Shown here: piece by piece, positions 17,167 through 26,005 of the stretch
Layout of the letters: every line of letters starts with the position of its first letter
Position numbering within the stretch: the stretch's first letter is position 1
Source of the DNA: Cognatilysobacter claricitrinus
Lineage (GTDB): Bacteria > Pseudomonadota > Gammaproteobacteria > Xanthomonadales > Xanthomonadaceae
Direction of reading: 5' to 3'
Length of the DNA: 64,000 nt
NCBI RefSeq assembly: GCF_045866565.1
Contig: NZ_BAAFZV010000002.1
Location: 186,001-250,000 of the forward strand
Program-made: the position numbers and the translations under genes
The notes under the pieces: generated by a model
Seen by the model: the letters and a program-made list of their open reading frames with translations, nothing else
Told to the model about the DNA's origin: nothing
The model's database searches: none

Positions 17167-17793
17167 ATGGACAATCGCCCCCACGCCCTGAATCTCGTAC
17201 CGATGGTGGTCGAACAGACCAGCCGCGGTGAGCGCGCGTACGACATCTATTCGCGCCTGCTCAAGGAGCGGGTGATCTTCCTGGTCGGTCCGATCGACGA
17301 CCACATGGCGAACGTGATCGTGGCGCAGATGCTCTTCCTCGAGGCCGAAAACCCCGAGAAGGACATCAACCTCTACATCAACTCGCCGGGTGGCGTGGTC
17401 ACCGCCGGCATGGCGATCTACGACACCATGCAGTACATCAAGCCCGACGTGAGCACGATCTGCGTCGGCCAGGCCGCGTCGATGGGCGCGCTGCTGCTGG
17501 CGTCGGGCGCGGCCGGCAAGCGTTTCGCGCTGCCGAACTCGCGCGTGATGATCCACCAGCCGCTGGGCGGCTTCCAGGGGCAGGCGTCGGACATCGACAT
17601 CCACGCCCGGGAGATCCTGACCCTGCGTCAGCGCCTGAACGAGATCCTGGCCAAGCACACCGGCCAGCCGATCGAGACGATCGCCCGCGACACCGAGCGC
17701 GACAACTTCAAGAGCGCCCAGGCGTCGAAGGAATACGGTCTGGTCGACCAAGTGCTCGAGCGTCGCCCGGACGAGTCGATCCAGGCAACCTGA
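17167..17793 (+). CDS. clpP: ATP-dependent Clp protease proteolytic subunit
   Basis: This 208-residue serine peptidase forms the double-heptamer chamber that works with ClpX or ClpA. The catalytic triad is complete: Ser105 (GQAASMGALLL), His130 (RVMIHQPLGG) and Asp179, with the same spacing as E. coli. The NSPGG segment at about 72-76 shapes the oxyanion region. The N-terminus (LVPMVVEQTSRGERAYDIYS) includes the propeptide or axial loop. clpX follows after a 151-base gap. Confidence 0.97.
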   Translation: MDNRPHALNLVPMVVEQTSRGERAYDIYSRLLKERVIFLVGPIDDHMANVIVAQMLFLEAENPEKDINLYINSPGGVVTAGMAIYDTMQYIKPDVSTICVGQAASMGALLLASGAAGKRFALPNSRVMIHQPLGGFQGQASDIDIHAREILTLRQRLNEILAKHTGQPIETIARDTERDNFKSAQASKEYGLVDQVLERRPDESIQAT

Positions 17794-17846
17794 GGATTCG
17801 TCCGCACCCCGTGCGGACCGCCTTCACATCCCCCGGAAATGCCACC

Positions 17847-17873
17847 GTCCCGGGCCCGTTAGGGCCTCGGGAC
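17847..17873 (+). repeat. Stem-loop between clpP and clpX
   Basis: GTCCCGGGCCC pairs with GGGCCTCGGGAC across GTTA with one bulged base. No T run follows. TTAGGG-N16-TATCCT starting at 17859 overlaps it and could be a weak clpX promoter. Confidence 0.55.
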
Positions 17874-17944
17874 GCTGTGCTATCCTCGGGCCGCCATTCA
17901 GCGGTGTGCTTCCACACTGCGATTCAAGGTAAGCCAGGCAGAAC

Positions 17945-19234
17945 ATGAGCGACGACCGACAGGGCCGCACGGGCGAAAGCAGCAAGATCCTCTACTGCTC
18001 GTTCTGCGGGAAGAGCCAGCACGAGGTGCGCAAGCTCATCGCCGGCCCGAGCGTGTTCATCTGCGATGAATGCGTCGAACTGTGCAACGACATCATCCGC
18101 GAGGAGCTCCAGGAGAAGGCGCAGTCCACGCGCAGCCATCTCCCGAAGCCGAAGGAGATCCTCGACGTCCTCGACCAGTACGTGATCGGGCAGTCGCGCG
18201 CCAAGCGCACGCTCGCCGTCGCGGTCTACAACCATTACAAGCGCATCGAGAGCCGTCAGCGCAACGACGACGTCGAGCTCGCGAAGTCGAACATCCTGCT
18301 GGTCGGCCCGACCGGCTCGGGCAAGACGCTGCTCGCCGAAACGCTCGCGCGCCTGCTCAACGTGCCGTTCACCATGGCCGATGCGACGACGCTGACCGAA
18401 GCCGGTTACGTCGGCGAGGACGTCGAGAACATCATCCAGAAGCTGCTGCAGAAGTGCGACTACGACGTCGAGAAGGCGCAGCAGGGCATCGTCTACATCG
18501 ACGAGATCGACAAGATCTCGCGCAAGTCGGACAACCCGTCGATCACGCGTGACGTGTCGGGCGAGGGAGTGCAGCAGGCGCTGCTGAAGCTCATCGAAGG
18601 CACGGTCGCCAGCGTGCCGCCGCAGGGCGGCCGCAAGCACCCGCAGCAGGAGTTCCTGCAGGTCGACACGCGCAACATTCTCTTCATCGTGGGTGGCGCG
18701 TTCGCGGGCCTCGACAAGATCATCCAGCAGCGCAGCACGGATTCCAGCGGCATCGGTTTCGGCGCGAAGGTGAAGAGCTCGGAGCGCAAGGCCGAGATCG
18801 GCAAGGTGCTGGCGGAAGTCGAGCCGGAAGACCTGATCAAGTTTGGCCTGATCCCCGAGTTCGTCGGCCGCCTGCCGGTGATCGCGACGCTCGAGGAGCT
18901 CGACGAACCGGCGCTGGTGAAGATCCTCACCGAGCCCAAGAACGCCATCACCAAGCAGTTCAAGAAGCTGTTCGAGATGGAAGGCGTCGAGCTCGAGTTC
19001 CGCGCGGACGCGCTGTCGGCGATCGCGAAGAAGGCGCTCAAGCGCAAGACCGGTGCGCGCGGCTTGCGCACGATCGTCGAGCAGGTGCTGCTCGACACGA
19101 TGTACGAGCTGCCGTCGCAGGAAAACGTCAGCAAGGTGGTCGTCGACGAGACGGTGATCGAGCACAAGGCCGAGCCGTACCTGATCTACCAGACGCCGCC
19201 AGCGCCCCAGGCGAAGGCCGCATCCGGCGAGTGA
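17945..19234 (+). CDS. clpX: ClpX unfoldase, ATPase subunit of the Clp protease
   Basis: This 429-residue AAA+ unfoldase has a four-cysteine N-terminal zinc-binding domain (YCSFCGKSQ and ICDECVELC), which recruits adaptors and substrates. Walker A GPTGSGKT, Walker B IVYIDEIDKI, sensor/arginine-finger regions and the IGF-type ClpP-docking loop (SSGIGFGAKV, about residue 265) follow. It feeds unfolded substrates to ClpP. Length and order are standard. Confidence 0.97.
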   Translation: MSDDRQGRTGESSKILYCSFCGKSQHEVRKLIAGPSVFICDECVELCNDIIREELQEKAQSTRSHLPKPKEILDVLDQYVIGQSRAKRTLAVAVYNHYKRIESRQRNDDVELAKSNILLVGPTGSGKTLLAETLARLLNVPFTMADATTLTEAGYVGEDVENIIQKLLQKCDYDVEKAQQGIVYIDEIDKISRKSDNPSITRDVSGEGVQQALLKLIEGTVASVPPQGGRKHPQQEFLQVDTRNILFIVGGAFAGLDKIIQQRSTDSSGIGFGAKVKSSERKAEIGKVLAEVEPEDLIKFGLIPEFVGRLPVIATLEELDEPALVKILTEPKNAITKQFKKLFEMEGVELEFRADALSAIAKKALKRKTGARGLRTIVEQVLLDTMYELPSQENVSKVVVDETVIEHKAEPYLIYQTPPAPQAKAASGE

Positions 19235-19467
19235 CCGGACCAGCAGCAGCGGTACACGGACGGGCGGCCCAGCGGGTCGCCCGTCTGCGTTCTGGCGGCC
19301 GTATTCCCGCGCGCGGCCGCGTCGTCGCAAGCAAGGCGCGCGCGATTGCGCGTGAAGGCGCATCGTCACGACACACGCGCGCCGCATCGCGCGCCGGAGT
19401 GTTGCTGCTGCTGGCAGGCCGTCCTCACGAATCAGCAACTTGCGGGGCGCTTCGGCGTGGTATGACG

Positions 19468-19495
19468 CTTGCAACACCCCTGTCGAGCCCCATTA
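19468..19495 (+). promoter_or_regulatory. Heat-shock (sigma-32) promoter of lon
   Basis: CTTGCAA, 13 bases, then CCCCATTA, very close to the RpoH consensus CTTGAAA-N11-16-CCCCATNT. It lies 81 bases before the lon start in a 342-base gap that holds no gene. Confidence 0.72.
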
Positions 19496-19576
19496 AGGGC
19501 GTAAGCGTGATCCTCCACGCACCTTTTTCGGCACCGGTCTCATGCTGACCGGAGTCACGACCCCGGGAGCAATTCA

Positions 19577-22006
19577 ATGACCGAATCCACCGCCCGCGAG
19601 AACCTGGACCTGGCGGTCCTGCCGCTCCGCGACGTTGTGGTTTTTCCCCACATGGTCATTCCGCTGTTCGTGGGGCGCGAAAAATCCATCCGTGCGCTGG
19701 ACTACGCGATGGAGTCCGACAAGCGCATCCTGCTTGTCGCGCAGAAGTCCGCGGACGTCGACGATCCGTCGGGAAGCGATCTGTATTCGGTCGGCACGCT
19801 CGCGCATGTATTGCAGCTGCTGAAATTGCCCGACGGCACGATCAAGGTGCTGGTCGAAGGCGTGTCGCGTGCGCGCGTCGACAAGGTCACGGAACGCGAT
19901 GGCGCGCTGCTCGGCCGTGCGCGCGTGATCGAACCGGAAGGCGATCGCGACGAGCGCGAGCTCGAAGCCGTCACGCGCACGTTGCTCGGACTGTTCGAGC
20001 AGTACGTGAAGTCGAATCGCAAGCTGCCGCCGGAATTGATGCAGACACTGTCGGGCATCGACGAGCCCGGTCGTCTGGCAGACACGATCGCGGCGCACTT
20101 GTCGGTGCGCATTTCCGAGAAGCAACGACTGCTCGAAGCTAACGGTATTGGCGCGCGACTAGAGATGCTCGTCGGCTTCGTCGATGGCGAGATCGACGTG
20201 CAGCAGCTCGAGAAGCGCATCCGTGGCCGCGTGAAGTCGCAGATGGAGCGCAGCCAGCGCGAGTACTACCTCAACGAACAGATGAAGGCGATCCAGAAGG
20301 AACTGGGTGAGCTGGACGATGCGCCGAACGATATCGACGAGCTGACGCGCAAGATCGCGGAAGCCGGCATGCCGAAGGAAGTCGAAGCGAAGGCAAAGGC
20401 CGAACTCAACAAACTCAAGCAGATGTCGCCGATGTCGGCCGAATCGGCTGTCGTTCGCAACTATCTTGACTGGCTGCTCGGTGTGCCGTGGAAGAAGCGC
20501 ACCAAGGTCCGCAAGGAACTGAAGGTCGCGCAGGAAGTGCTCGACGCCGATCACTTCGGCCTGGAAAAGGTCAAGGAACGCATCCTGGAGTACCTCGCGG
20601 TGCAGACGCGCGTGCAGAAGATGCGCGGGCCCATCCTGTGCCTCGTCGGCCCGCCCGGCGTGGGCAAGACGTCGCTCGGCCAGTCGATCGCGAAGGCGAC
20701 GAACCGCAAGTTCGTGCGCATGTCGCTGGGCGGCGTGCGCGATGAGGCGGAGATCCGTGGGCATCGCCGCACGTATGTCGGTTCGATGCCGGGCCGAATC
20801 GTGCAGAACCTCAACAAGGTCGGCAGCAAGAACCCGCTTTTCGTCCTGGATGAAATCGACAAGATGGCCATGGATTTCCGTGGCGATCCGTCCGCTGCGC
20901 TGCTCGAAGTGCTCGATCCGGAGCAGAACAGCGCGTTCAACGACCACTACCTTGAAGTCGATCTCGACCTGTCGGAAGTGATGTTCGTCGCGACGTCGAA
21001 CTCGCTGAACATCCCTGGCCCGCTGCTCGATCGCATGGAGGTCATCCGCATTCCGGGTTACACGGAAGAGGAGAAGCTCAACATCGCCGAGCGTTACCTG
21101 CTGCCCAAGCAGGTCAAGGCGAACGGCCTGCGCGAGGACGAGATCAAGGTCACCGAAGACGCGCTGCGCGACACCGTGCGCTACTACACGCGCGAGTCGG
21201 GCGTGCGAAACCTTGAGCGCCAGGTTGCGAAGATGTGCCGCAAGGTGGTTAAGGAACTCGCGCTCGCCGGTGCGAAGGTTCGCAAGGGGCCGATGCTCAT
21301 CAACACCAAGAACCTCGAGAAGTATCTCGGTGTTCGCCAGTACGACTTCGGTCGTGCCGAAGAGCAGAGTGAAGTCGGTCTGGTGACCGGTCTCGCGTGG
21401 ACGCAGGTCGGCGGCGATCTCATGCAGATCGAAGCCGCGCTTGCACCGGGCAAGGGCGCGATGCTGCTTACCGGCCAGCTCGGCGACGTGATGAAGGAAT
21501 CGGCATCGGCCGCGTTGTCGGTCGTGCGTGGTCGCGCGGAACAGCTGGGCATCGACATCGACTTCCTCACCAAGCACGACCTGCACGTCCACGTACCGGA
21601 AGGCGCGGTGCCGAAGGACGGCCCGTCGGCCGGTATCGCGATGGTGACGGCGCTGGTGTCGCTGCTCACGCGTAATCCGATCAAGGCCGATGTGGCGATG
21701 ACGGGCGAGATCACGCTGCGCGGTCGCGTGCTGGCGATCGGCGGCCTGCGCGAGAAGTTGCTCGCGGCACTGCGCGGCGGCATCAAGACCGTGATCATTC
21801 CCGACGAGAACAAGAAGGATCTCGTCGACATGCCGAAGTCGGTCACCAAGGGCCTGCGGATCGTGCCGGTGAAGTGGATCGACGAGGTCCTGGATGTCGC
21901 ACTGGAGCATCCGGTCACGCCCGCTGCCGCGCCTACGCCCGTGCCCGAAGAGATGCCGGTGCTGGAGCCGCCCGTCGCCAGTACGCCAGTGGAAGTGACG
22001 CACTGA
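19577..22006 (+). CDS. lon: Lon ATP-dependent protease
   Basis: This 809-residue protein has the three Lon regions in order: the N-terminal substrate-binding domain (LAVLPLRDVVVFPHMVIPLF onward), an AAA+ module with Walker A GPPGVGKT and Walker B FVLDEIDKM, and a Ser-Lys protease domain with PKDGPSAGIAM (catalytic Ser, about residue 680) and catalytic Lys in the following GGLREK segment. The tail after about residue 775 is Pro/Val-rich and dispensable-looking. Lon degrades damaged and regulatory proteins. It is heat-inducible, judging from the sigma-32 promoter upstream. Confidence 0.97.
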   Translation: MTESTARENLDLAVLPLRDVVVFPHMVIPLFVGREKSIRALDYAMESDKRILLVAQKSADVDDPSGSDLYSVGTLAHVLQLLKLPDGTIKVLVEGVSRARVDKVTERDGALLGRARVIEPEGDRDERELEAVTRTLLGLFEQYVKSNRKLPPELMQTLSGIDEPGRLADTIAAHLSVRISEKQRLLEANGIGARLEMLVGFVDGEIDVQQLEKRIRGRVKSQMERSQREYYLNEQMKAIQKELGELDDAPNDIDELTRKIAEAGMPKEVEAKAKAELNKLKQMSPMSAESAVVRNYLDWLLGVPWKKRTKVRKELKVAQEVLDADHFGLEKVKERILEYLAVQTRVQKMRGPILCLVGPPGVGKTSLGQSIAKATNRKFVRMSLGGVRDEAEIRGHRRTYVGSMPGRIVQNLNKVGSKNPLFVLDEIDKMAMDFRGDPSAALLEVLDPEQNSAFNDHYLEVDLDLSEVMFVATSNSLNIPGPLLDRMEVIRIPGYTEEEKLNIAERYLLPKQVKANGLREDEIKVTEDALRDTVRYYTRESGVRNLERQVAKMCRKVVKELALAGAKVRKGPMLINTKNLEKYLGVRQYDFGRAEEQSEVGLVTGLAWTQVGGDLMQIEAALAPGKGAMLLTGQLGDVMKESASAALSVVRGRAEQLGIDIDFLTKHDLHVHVPEGAVPKDGPSAGIAMVTALVSLLTRNPIKADVAMTGEITLRGRVLAIGGLREKLLAALRGGIKTVIIPDENKKDLVDMPKSVTKGLRIVPVKWIDEVLDVALEHPVTPAAAPTPVPEEMPVLEPPVASTPVEVTH

Positions 22007-22032
22007 GACAGCGGTAACGGACATTGGTCGTG

Positions 22033-22067
22033 AGCCGGAAAGCCGCGTCGTTACTGGCTTTCCGGCT
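22033..22067 (+). terminator. Stem-loop after lon
   Basis: A 12-bp stem AGCCGGAAAGCC/GGCTTTCCGGCT encloses an 11-base loop, 27 bases after the lon stop. There is no real T-tract, so termination efficiency is uncertain. Confidence 0.55.
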
Positions 22068-22096
22068 TGCGCCTGTCGCGAGCGCGCTGGTATAAC
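22067..22096 (+). promoter_or_regulatory. Sigma-70 promoter of hupB
   Basis: TTGCGC, 18 bases, then TATAAC, preceded by TGG as an extended -10. The transcript would carry a leader of about 120 bases before hupB. Confidence 0.55.
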
Positions 22097-22222
22097 GAGC
22101 GCCGTCCGCGTCATCGCCCGGTGAAGGGCATCGCGGCAAGGTCGAACAGGGGACTCTGCCGGTCAGGGGTTTGTCCGGTTCTCAGTACATCTGCGGCTTC
22201 GCGCCGCCCACGGAGTAGAAGA

Positions 22223-22495
22223 ATGAACAAAGCCGATTTTGTTGCGGCCGTCGCTGACGCCGCCGAACTGTCGCGCACGGAAGCTGCGAATGCTGTCGAT
22301 GCGATGGTCAGCGTCATCACCAAGACCCTCAAGAAGGGCGACACCGTGACCCTCGTTGGCTTCGGCACGTTCGAGGTGCGCAAGCGCGCTGCACGCCAGG
22401 GTCGCAACCCGAAGACGGGTGAGACGATCAAGATCGCGGCTTCGAAGAATCCGGCGTTCAAGGCTGGCAAGGCCCTTAAGGACGCTGTAAACTAA
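22223..22495 (+). CDS. hupB: HU family DNA-binding protein
   Basis: This 90-residue nucleoid protein starts MNKADFVAAVADAAELSRTE, and the DNA-binding arm contains GFGTFEVRKRAARQGRNPKT with its conserved Pro for intercalation. HU dimers bend and compact DNA. GAGTAGAAGA precedes the ATG. It lies downstream of lon, the usual place for hupB, and upstream of two tRNA genes that may share its transcript. Confidence 0.97.
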   Translation: MNKADFVAAVADAAELSRTEAANAVDAMVSVITKTLKKGDTVTLVGFGTFEVRKRAARQGRNPKTGETIKIAASKNPAFKAGKALKDAVN

Positions 22496-22533
22496 ACAGC
22501 TCGCCCGCCAGCGCGATTGTGGCTGGTAAGACC

Positions 22534-22608
22534 GGGTGCTTAGCTCAGTGGTAGAGCGTCTCCTTTACACGGAGAGGGTCGGGGGTTCGAAACCCTCAGC
22601 ACCCACCA
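22534..22608 (+). tRNA. tRNA-Val (TAC)
   Basis: A 75-base cloverleaf. The acceptor GGGTGCT pairs with AGCACCC, the anticodon loop TTTACAC sits on TCTCC/GGAGA, and CCA is encoded. It lies 38 bases after hupB. Confidence 0.97.
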
Positions 22609-22641
22609 CATAGCGGCCCGGCAGGCGAAAAGTTTGAACGC

Positions 22642-22718
22642 GGAGCGGTAGTTCAGTCGGTTAGAATGCTGGCCTGTCACGCCGGAGGTCGCGGGTTCGA
22701 GTCCCGTCCGCTCCGCCA
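22642..22718 (+). tRNA. tRNA-Asp (GTC), copy 1
   Basis: A 77-base cloverleaf. The acceptor GGAGCGG pairs with CCGCTCC, the anticodon loop is CTGTCAC, and CCA is encoded. It is identical to the copy that starts 178 bases downstream. Confidence 0.97.
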
Positions 22719-22726
22719 TGTTTTTC

Positions 22727-22757
22727 CGAAGGCGCCGCTCGCGGCGCCTTCGTTTTC
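22727..22757 (+). terminator. Terminator after tRNA-Asp copy 1
   Basis: A 12-bp palindromic stem CGAAGGCGCCGC/GCGGCGCCTTCG is followed by GTTTTCC. Five Ts also precede the stem on this strand. Confidence 0.8.
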
Positions 22758-22819
22758 CGGATCGCGCCGCCGGGCGAATTTCGCGAACGATGCGGGCAGC
22801 TTCGGTTGTCGTTTCAAAT

Positions 22820-22896
22820 GGAGCGGTAGTTCAGTCGGTTAGAATGCTGGCCTGTCACGCCGGAGGTCGCGGGTTCGAGTCCCGTCCGCTCCGCCA
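22820..22896 (+). tRNA. tRNA-Asp (GTC), copy 2
   Basis: Every base of the 77-base tRNA matches copy 1, while the flanking sequence differs. It has its own downstream terminator. Confidence 0.97.
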
Positions 22897-22901
22897 TCTT
22901 C

Positions 22902-22934
22902 GAAAAGCGCCGGAAACGGCGCTTTTCTTTTGCC
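22902..22934 (+). terminator. Terminator after tRNA-Asp copy 2
   Basis: An 11-bp stem GAAAAGCGCCG/CGGCGCTTTTC closes a GAAA tetraloop and is followed by TTTTG. Confidence 0.88.
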
Positions 22935-23020
22935 CGAAGGCCTGCAAAGCCCGGGCGTCGCGCGTGCATGGCGCATGCAAGCGGCTACACTGTCGGGCTT
23001 CGCCCAACGCCGTATCCGCA

Positions 23021-24994
23021 ATGCTGCAGACCCTTCGCGACAAGACTTCCGGCTGGTTCGCTACCGTGGTGCTCGGCCTGCTCGTGGTGCCGTTCGCCTT
23101 CGTCGGCGTACAGGACTACTTCCGCCAGTCGCATGAGATGCCGGTCGCTTCGATCAGCGCACCGCCGACGTGGTGGGCGGGCGCTCCGTCGTTCTGGCCG
23201 GTGTCGATGCTGTGGCAGCACGAAGACGTCAACCAGCGCGATTTCCGCGAGCGCTTCGAGCAGGAGCGCCAGGCCGCGCGTCAGGAACAGGGCGCGCAAT
23301 TTGACGCGCGCGAGTTCGAGAGCGCCGCGAGTAAGCGCAAGGTGCTCGACGATCTCATCGACGAGCGCACGCAGTCGTTGTGGGCCAAGCGCCAGGGCAT
23401 CGTCGTCAGCAATGCGATGGTGCAGCAGGAAATCATGGCGATCCCGGCGTTTCAGGCGAACGGCAAGTTCGACATGCAGCAGTACCGGCTCGCGCTCCGC
23501 AATCTGAACCCGCCGCGCAACGAGAGGCAGTTCGAGCAGCTCATCCGTGACGGTCTGGCGCAGACGTTGATGCGTTCGACGGTCGGCGCGTCCGCGTTCG
23601 CTACGCCGGCCGAAATCGACCGCATGGTGGCGTTGCTCGGCGAGCGTCGCGACCTCTCGATGATCGAGATCCCCGCGCCGGCGCCCGATGGCGCGCCGGT
23701 CACCGACGCTGAAATCAAGGCCTGGTACGGCGCGCACGGCAACCAGTACCGCGCGCCCGAGACGGTGACGCTCGAGTACGTGGACCTCGATGCCGCGACG
23801 CTCCCCGCGCCGGTGATCGACGAGGCGGCGCTCCGCCAGCACTACGAGCAGGAAAAGTCGCGTTTCGTCGCGCCCGAGCAGCGCCAGGCATCGCACATCC
23901 TGATCAGCGTGCCGGCGGGTGCGAGCGCGGCGGTCGAGAAGGCCGCGAAGGACAAGGCGACGCAGATCGCCGCGCAGGCGCATGCGCCGGGCGCGGACTT
24001 TGCCGCTTTGGCGCGCGCCAACAGCGATGACACCGGTTCCAAGGCCGCGGGTGGTGATCTTGGCTTCGTCGCCAAGGGCGCGCTCGCGCCGGCATTCGAA
24101 AAGGCGTTGTTCGCCATGCAGCCGGGACAGGTCAGTGATCCGGTGCGCACCGAGTTCGGTTGGCACGTCATCCAGCTGCGCCAGATCCAGCAGGGCAACC
24201 AGGAAACCTTCGAGCAGGCGCGCGCGACCCTCGAGAAGGAGCTGGCCGACACGGCCCGCGAGCGCCAGTTCAACGAAACGACGTCGAAGATCGTCGACGC
24301 CGTGCTCAAGAATCCGTCGTCCCTGGGCCCGGCCGCGCGAGCGGTGGGCGTGCCGCTGCTGACGAGCGATCCGATCGCGCGCGGGCAGTCGTCGATGGGC
24401 GTGCTCGCGAATCCGATGGTGCAACGCACCGCGTTCTCGGAGTCGGCGATCGGGCAGGGCATGGTCTCCGACCCGATCGACGTGGGCACCAACCACAGCG
24501 TGCTGCTGCGCGTGACCGCGCATTCCGCTGCGCGCCAGCTCACGCTCGCCGAAGTGCGCAATCGCGTGATCGCCGCGATCCAGGCCGACCGCCTGATCAA
24601 GACCGCCCAGCGACGTGCCGATGGCGTGCTCGCGCAGGTGCGGGCCGGACAGGCTCTGGCGCAGGTCGCCGCTGCGCAGGGGCTGCCCGAGCCGAAGCCG
24701 GTCATCGGCGTGCCGCGTAGTGCGCAGGTCGGCGCGCCCGGCGTCACCGACGCCTTCTTCGCGGCCTACGCGCCCAAGGGCAAGGTCGCTGCCGGCTCGA
24801 AGGTGCTGCCGGACGGCCGTGCGCTCGTGTTCGTTGTCGATGCGATCAAGCCCGGCACTGCCGCGGACGCCGGTGGCGACGTATCCACGCTGGGCCGCCA
24901 GATCGCCCAGCTGCATGGCCTCGTCGACTTCGAGGCGGCGGTTCGCGCGCTGCGTCGCGGTTACAAGATCGAGGTCAACGAGTCGAATCTGTAA
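23021..24994 (+). CDS. ppiD: PpiD-like periplasmic peptidyl-prolyl isomerase / chaperone
   Basis: This 657-residue membrane-anchored folding factor has a short cytoplasmic start (MLQTLRDKTSGWF), a helix at residues about 14-32, and a SurA_N-type chaperone region interrupted early by a Trp/Pro-rich stretch (APPTWWAGAPSFWP). A parvulin domain covers about 285-390 with QASHILISVP, GGDLGFVAKGALAPAFEKAL and FGWHVIQL, which looks complete, unlike the inactive one of E. coli PpiD. A second degenerate chaperone section follows. It assists envelope proteins leaving the Sec channel. The neighbours lon and hupB are the usual ones. Confidence 0.9.
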   Translation: MLQTLRDKTSGWFATVVLGLLVVPFAFVGVQDYFRQSHEMPVASISAPPTWWAGAPSFWPVSMLWQHEDVNQRDFRERFEQERQAARQEQGAQFDAREFESAASKRKVLDDLIDERTQSLWAKRQGIVVSNAMVQQEIMAIPAFQANGKFDMQQYRLALRNLNPPRNERQFEQLIRDGLAQTLMRSTVGASAFATPAEIDRMVALLGERRDLSMIEIPAPAPDGAPVTDAEIKAWYGAHGNQYRAPETVTLEYVDLDAATLPAPVIDEAALRQHYEQEKSRFVAPEQRQASHILISVPAGASAAVEKAAKDKATQIAAQAHAPGADFAALARANSDDTGSKAAGGDLGFVAKGALAPAFEKALFAMQPGQVSDPVRTEFGWHVIQLRQIQQGNQETFEQARATLEKELADTARERQFNETTSKIVDAVLKNPSSLGPAARAVGVPLLTSDPIARGQSSMGVLANPMVQRTAFSESAIGQGMVSDPIDVGTNHSVLLRVTAHSAARQLTLAEVRNRVIAAIQADRLIKTAQRRADGVLAQVRAGQALAQVAAAQGLPEPKPVIGVPRSAQVGAPGVTDAFFAAYAPKGKVAAGSKVLPDGRALVFVVDAIKPGTAADAGGDVSTLGRQIAQLHGLVDFEAAVRALRRGYKIEVNESNL

Positions 24995-25081
24995 GTCGAC
25001 GCGTCGGTGTGTCCCGGACGGCCCGCGCATGCGGGCCGTTCGCGTTCGCGGGCGCCGCTCGTTCGGGTTACGCACGCGCAT

Positions 25082-25110
25082 AAAAAAGCCCGGTCGGAAC
25101 CGGGCTTTTT
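25082..25110. terminator. Bidirectional terminator between ppiD and fabI
   Basis: The stem GCCCGGT/ACCGGGC is flanked by six As on the left and five Ts on the right, so it can stop transcription from both convergent genes. Confidence 0.88.
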
Positions 25111-25140
25111 CGTGCGACGTATTAATAAGAATCGCGACAG

Positions 25141-25935
25141 TCAGTCGTCGTCGCCGATGCCGGTCATGCCGAGGATGTTGTAGCCCGAATCCACGTACGT
25201 GACTTCGCCGGTAATGCCCGCCGCCAGGTCCGAACAGAGGAACGCCGCGGTGTTGCCGACGTCCTCGATGGTGACCACGCGGCGCATCGGCGCATAGGTC
25301 TCGAAGTGGTGGAGCATCTTGCGGAAGTTGGCGATGCCCGCGGCCGCGAGCGTCTTGATCGGACCGGCGGAGATCGCGTTGACGCGCGTGCCTTCCGGGC
25401 CGAGGTTGAGCGCGAGGTAGCGGACCGTCGCTTCCAGGCTCGCCTTGGCAACGCCCATGACGTTGTAGTTCGCCAGTGCGCGCTCGGCGCCGAGGTAGCT
25501 CAGCGTCAGCACGGAGCCGTTGCGGCCGGCCATCATCGGACGCGCCGCCTTGGCGAGCGCCGCCAGCGAGTACGCCGAGATGTCGTGGGCAACCGCGAAG
25601 TTCTCGCGGGTTAGGCCGTCGAGGAACTCGCCCTCGATGGCTTCGCGCGGGGCGTAGGCGATGCAGTGGACGAGGATGTCGAAACCGTCCCAACGCTTGC
25701 CGAGCTGCTCGAAGCACTGCGCGATCTGCTCGTCGGAGGTGACGTCGAGCGGAAGGACGATGTCGCTGCCGTATTCGGCGGCGGCCGACTCGACGCGCGA
25801 CTTGAGCTTGTCGTTCTGGTAGGTCAGCGCCAGCTCGGCGCCTTCGCGACGCATCGCCTCGGCGATGCCGGTCGCGATCGAGCGCTGGCTCGCGATGCCC
25901 GTGATCAGTGCGCGCTTGCCCTGCAGGAAACCCAT
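25141..25935 (-). CDS. fabI: Enoyl-[acyl-carrier-protein] reductase FabI
   Basis: This 264-residue short-chain dehydrogenase-type enzyme does the last step of each fatty-acid elongation cycle using NADH. The nucleotide site GIASQRSIATGIAEAM is the FabI variant of the glycine-rich loop. The catalytic set is Tyr147, Tyr157 and Lys164 (YNVMGVAK), with the FabI-type six-residue Tyr-Lys spacing. It stands alone, away from the fab cluster at 46-51 kb. FabI is the target of triclosan and isoniazid-like diazaborines. Confidence 0.96.
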   Translation of the reverse strand: MGFLQGKRALITGIASQRSIATGIAEAMRREGAELALTYQNDKLKSRVESAAAEYGSDIVLPLDVTSDEQIAQCFEQLGKRWDGFDILVHCIAYAPREAIEGEFLDGLTRENFAVAHDISAYSLAALAKAARPMMAGRNGSVLTLSYLGAERALANYNVMGVAKASLEATVRYLALNLGPEGTRVNAISAGPIKTLAAAGIANFRKMLHHFETYAPMRRVVTIEDVGNTAAFLCSDLAAGITGEVTYVDSGYNILGMTGIGDDD

Positions 25936-26005
25936 GTGCTCTCCGTTCTGGCGCCCGCCAGACGGCGGGCGGGCGCCGTAGTGTGCCCGCGGTCGCGTCG
26001 CGAGG

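Noticed and set aside
15754..17751. Long open frame of about 665 codons on the minus strand over tig and clpP
   Set aside because: It mirrors the two conserved plus-strand genes; its translation is Arg/Ala/Asp-rich without motifs, as expected for antisense frames in GC-rich DNA.
20159..22114. Minus-strand open frame of about 650 codons over lon
   Set aside because: An antisense shadow of Lon with repetitive low-complexity translation and no family features.
22642..22896. Tandem tRNA-Asp as an assembly artefact
   Set aside because: Flanking sequences and terminators differ between the copies, so a simple duplication error is unlikely.
22985..25717. Minus-strand open frame of about 910 codons over ppiD and fabI
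   Set aside because: Out of frame with fabI and antisense to ppiD; both real genes have full motif sets.
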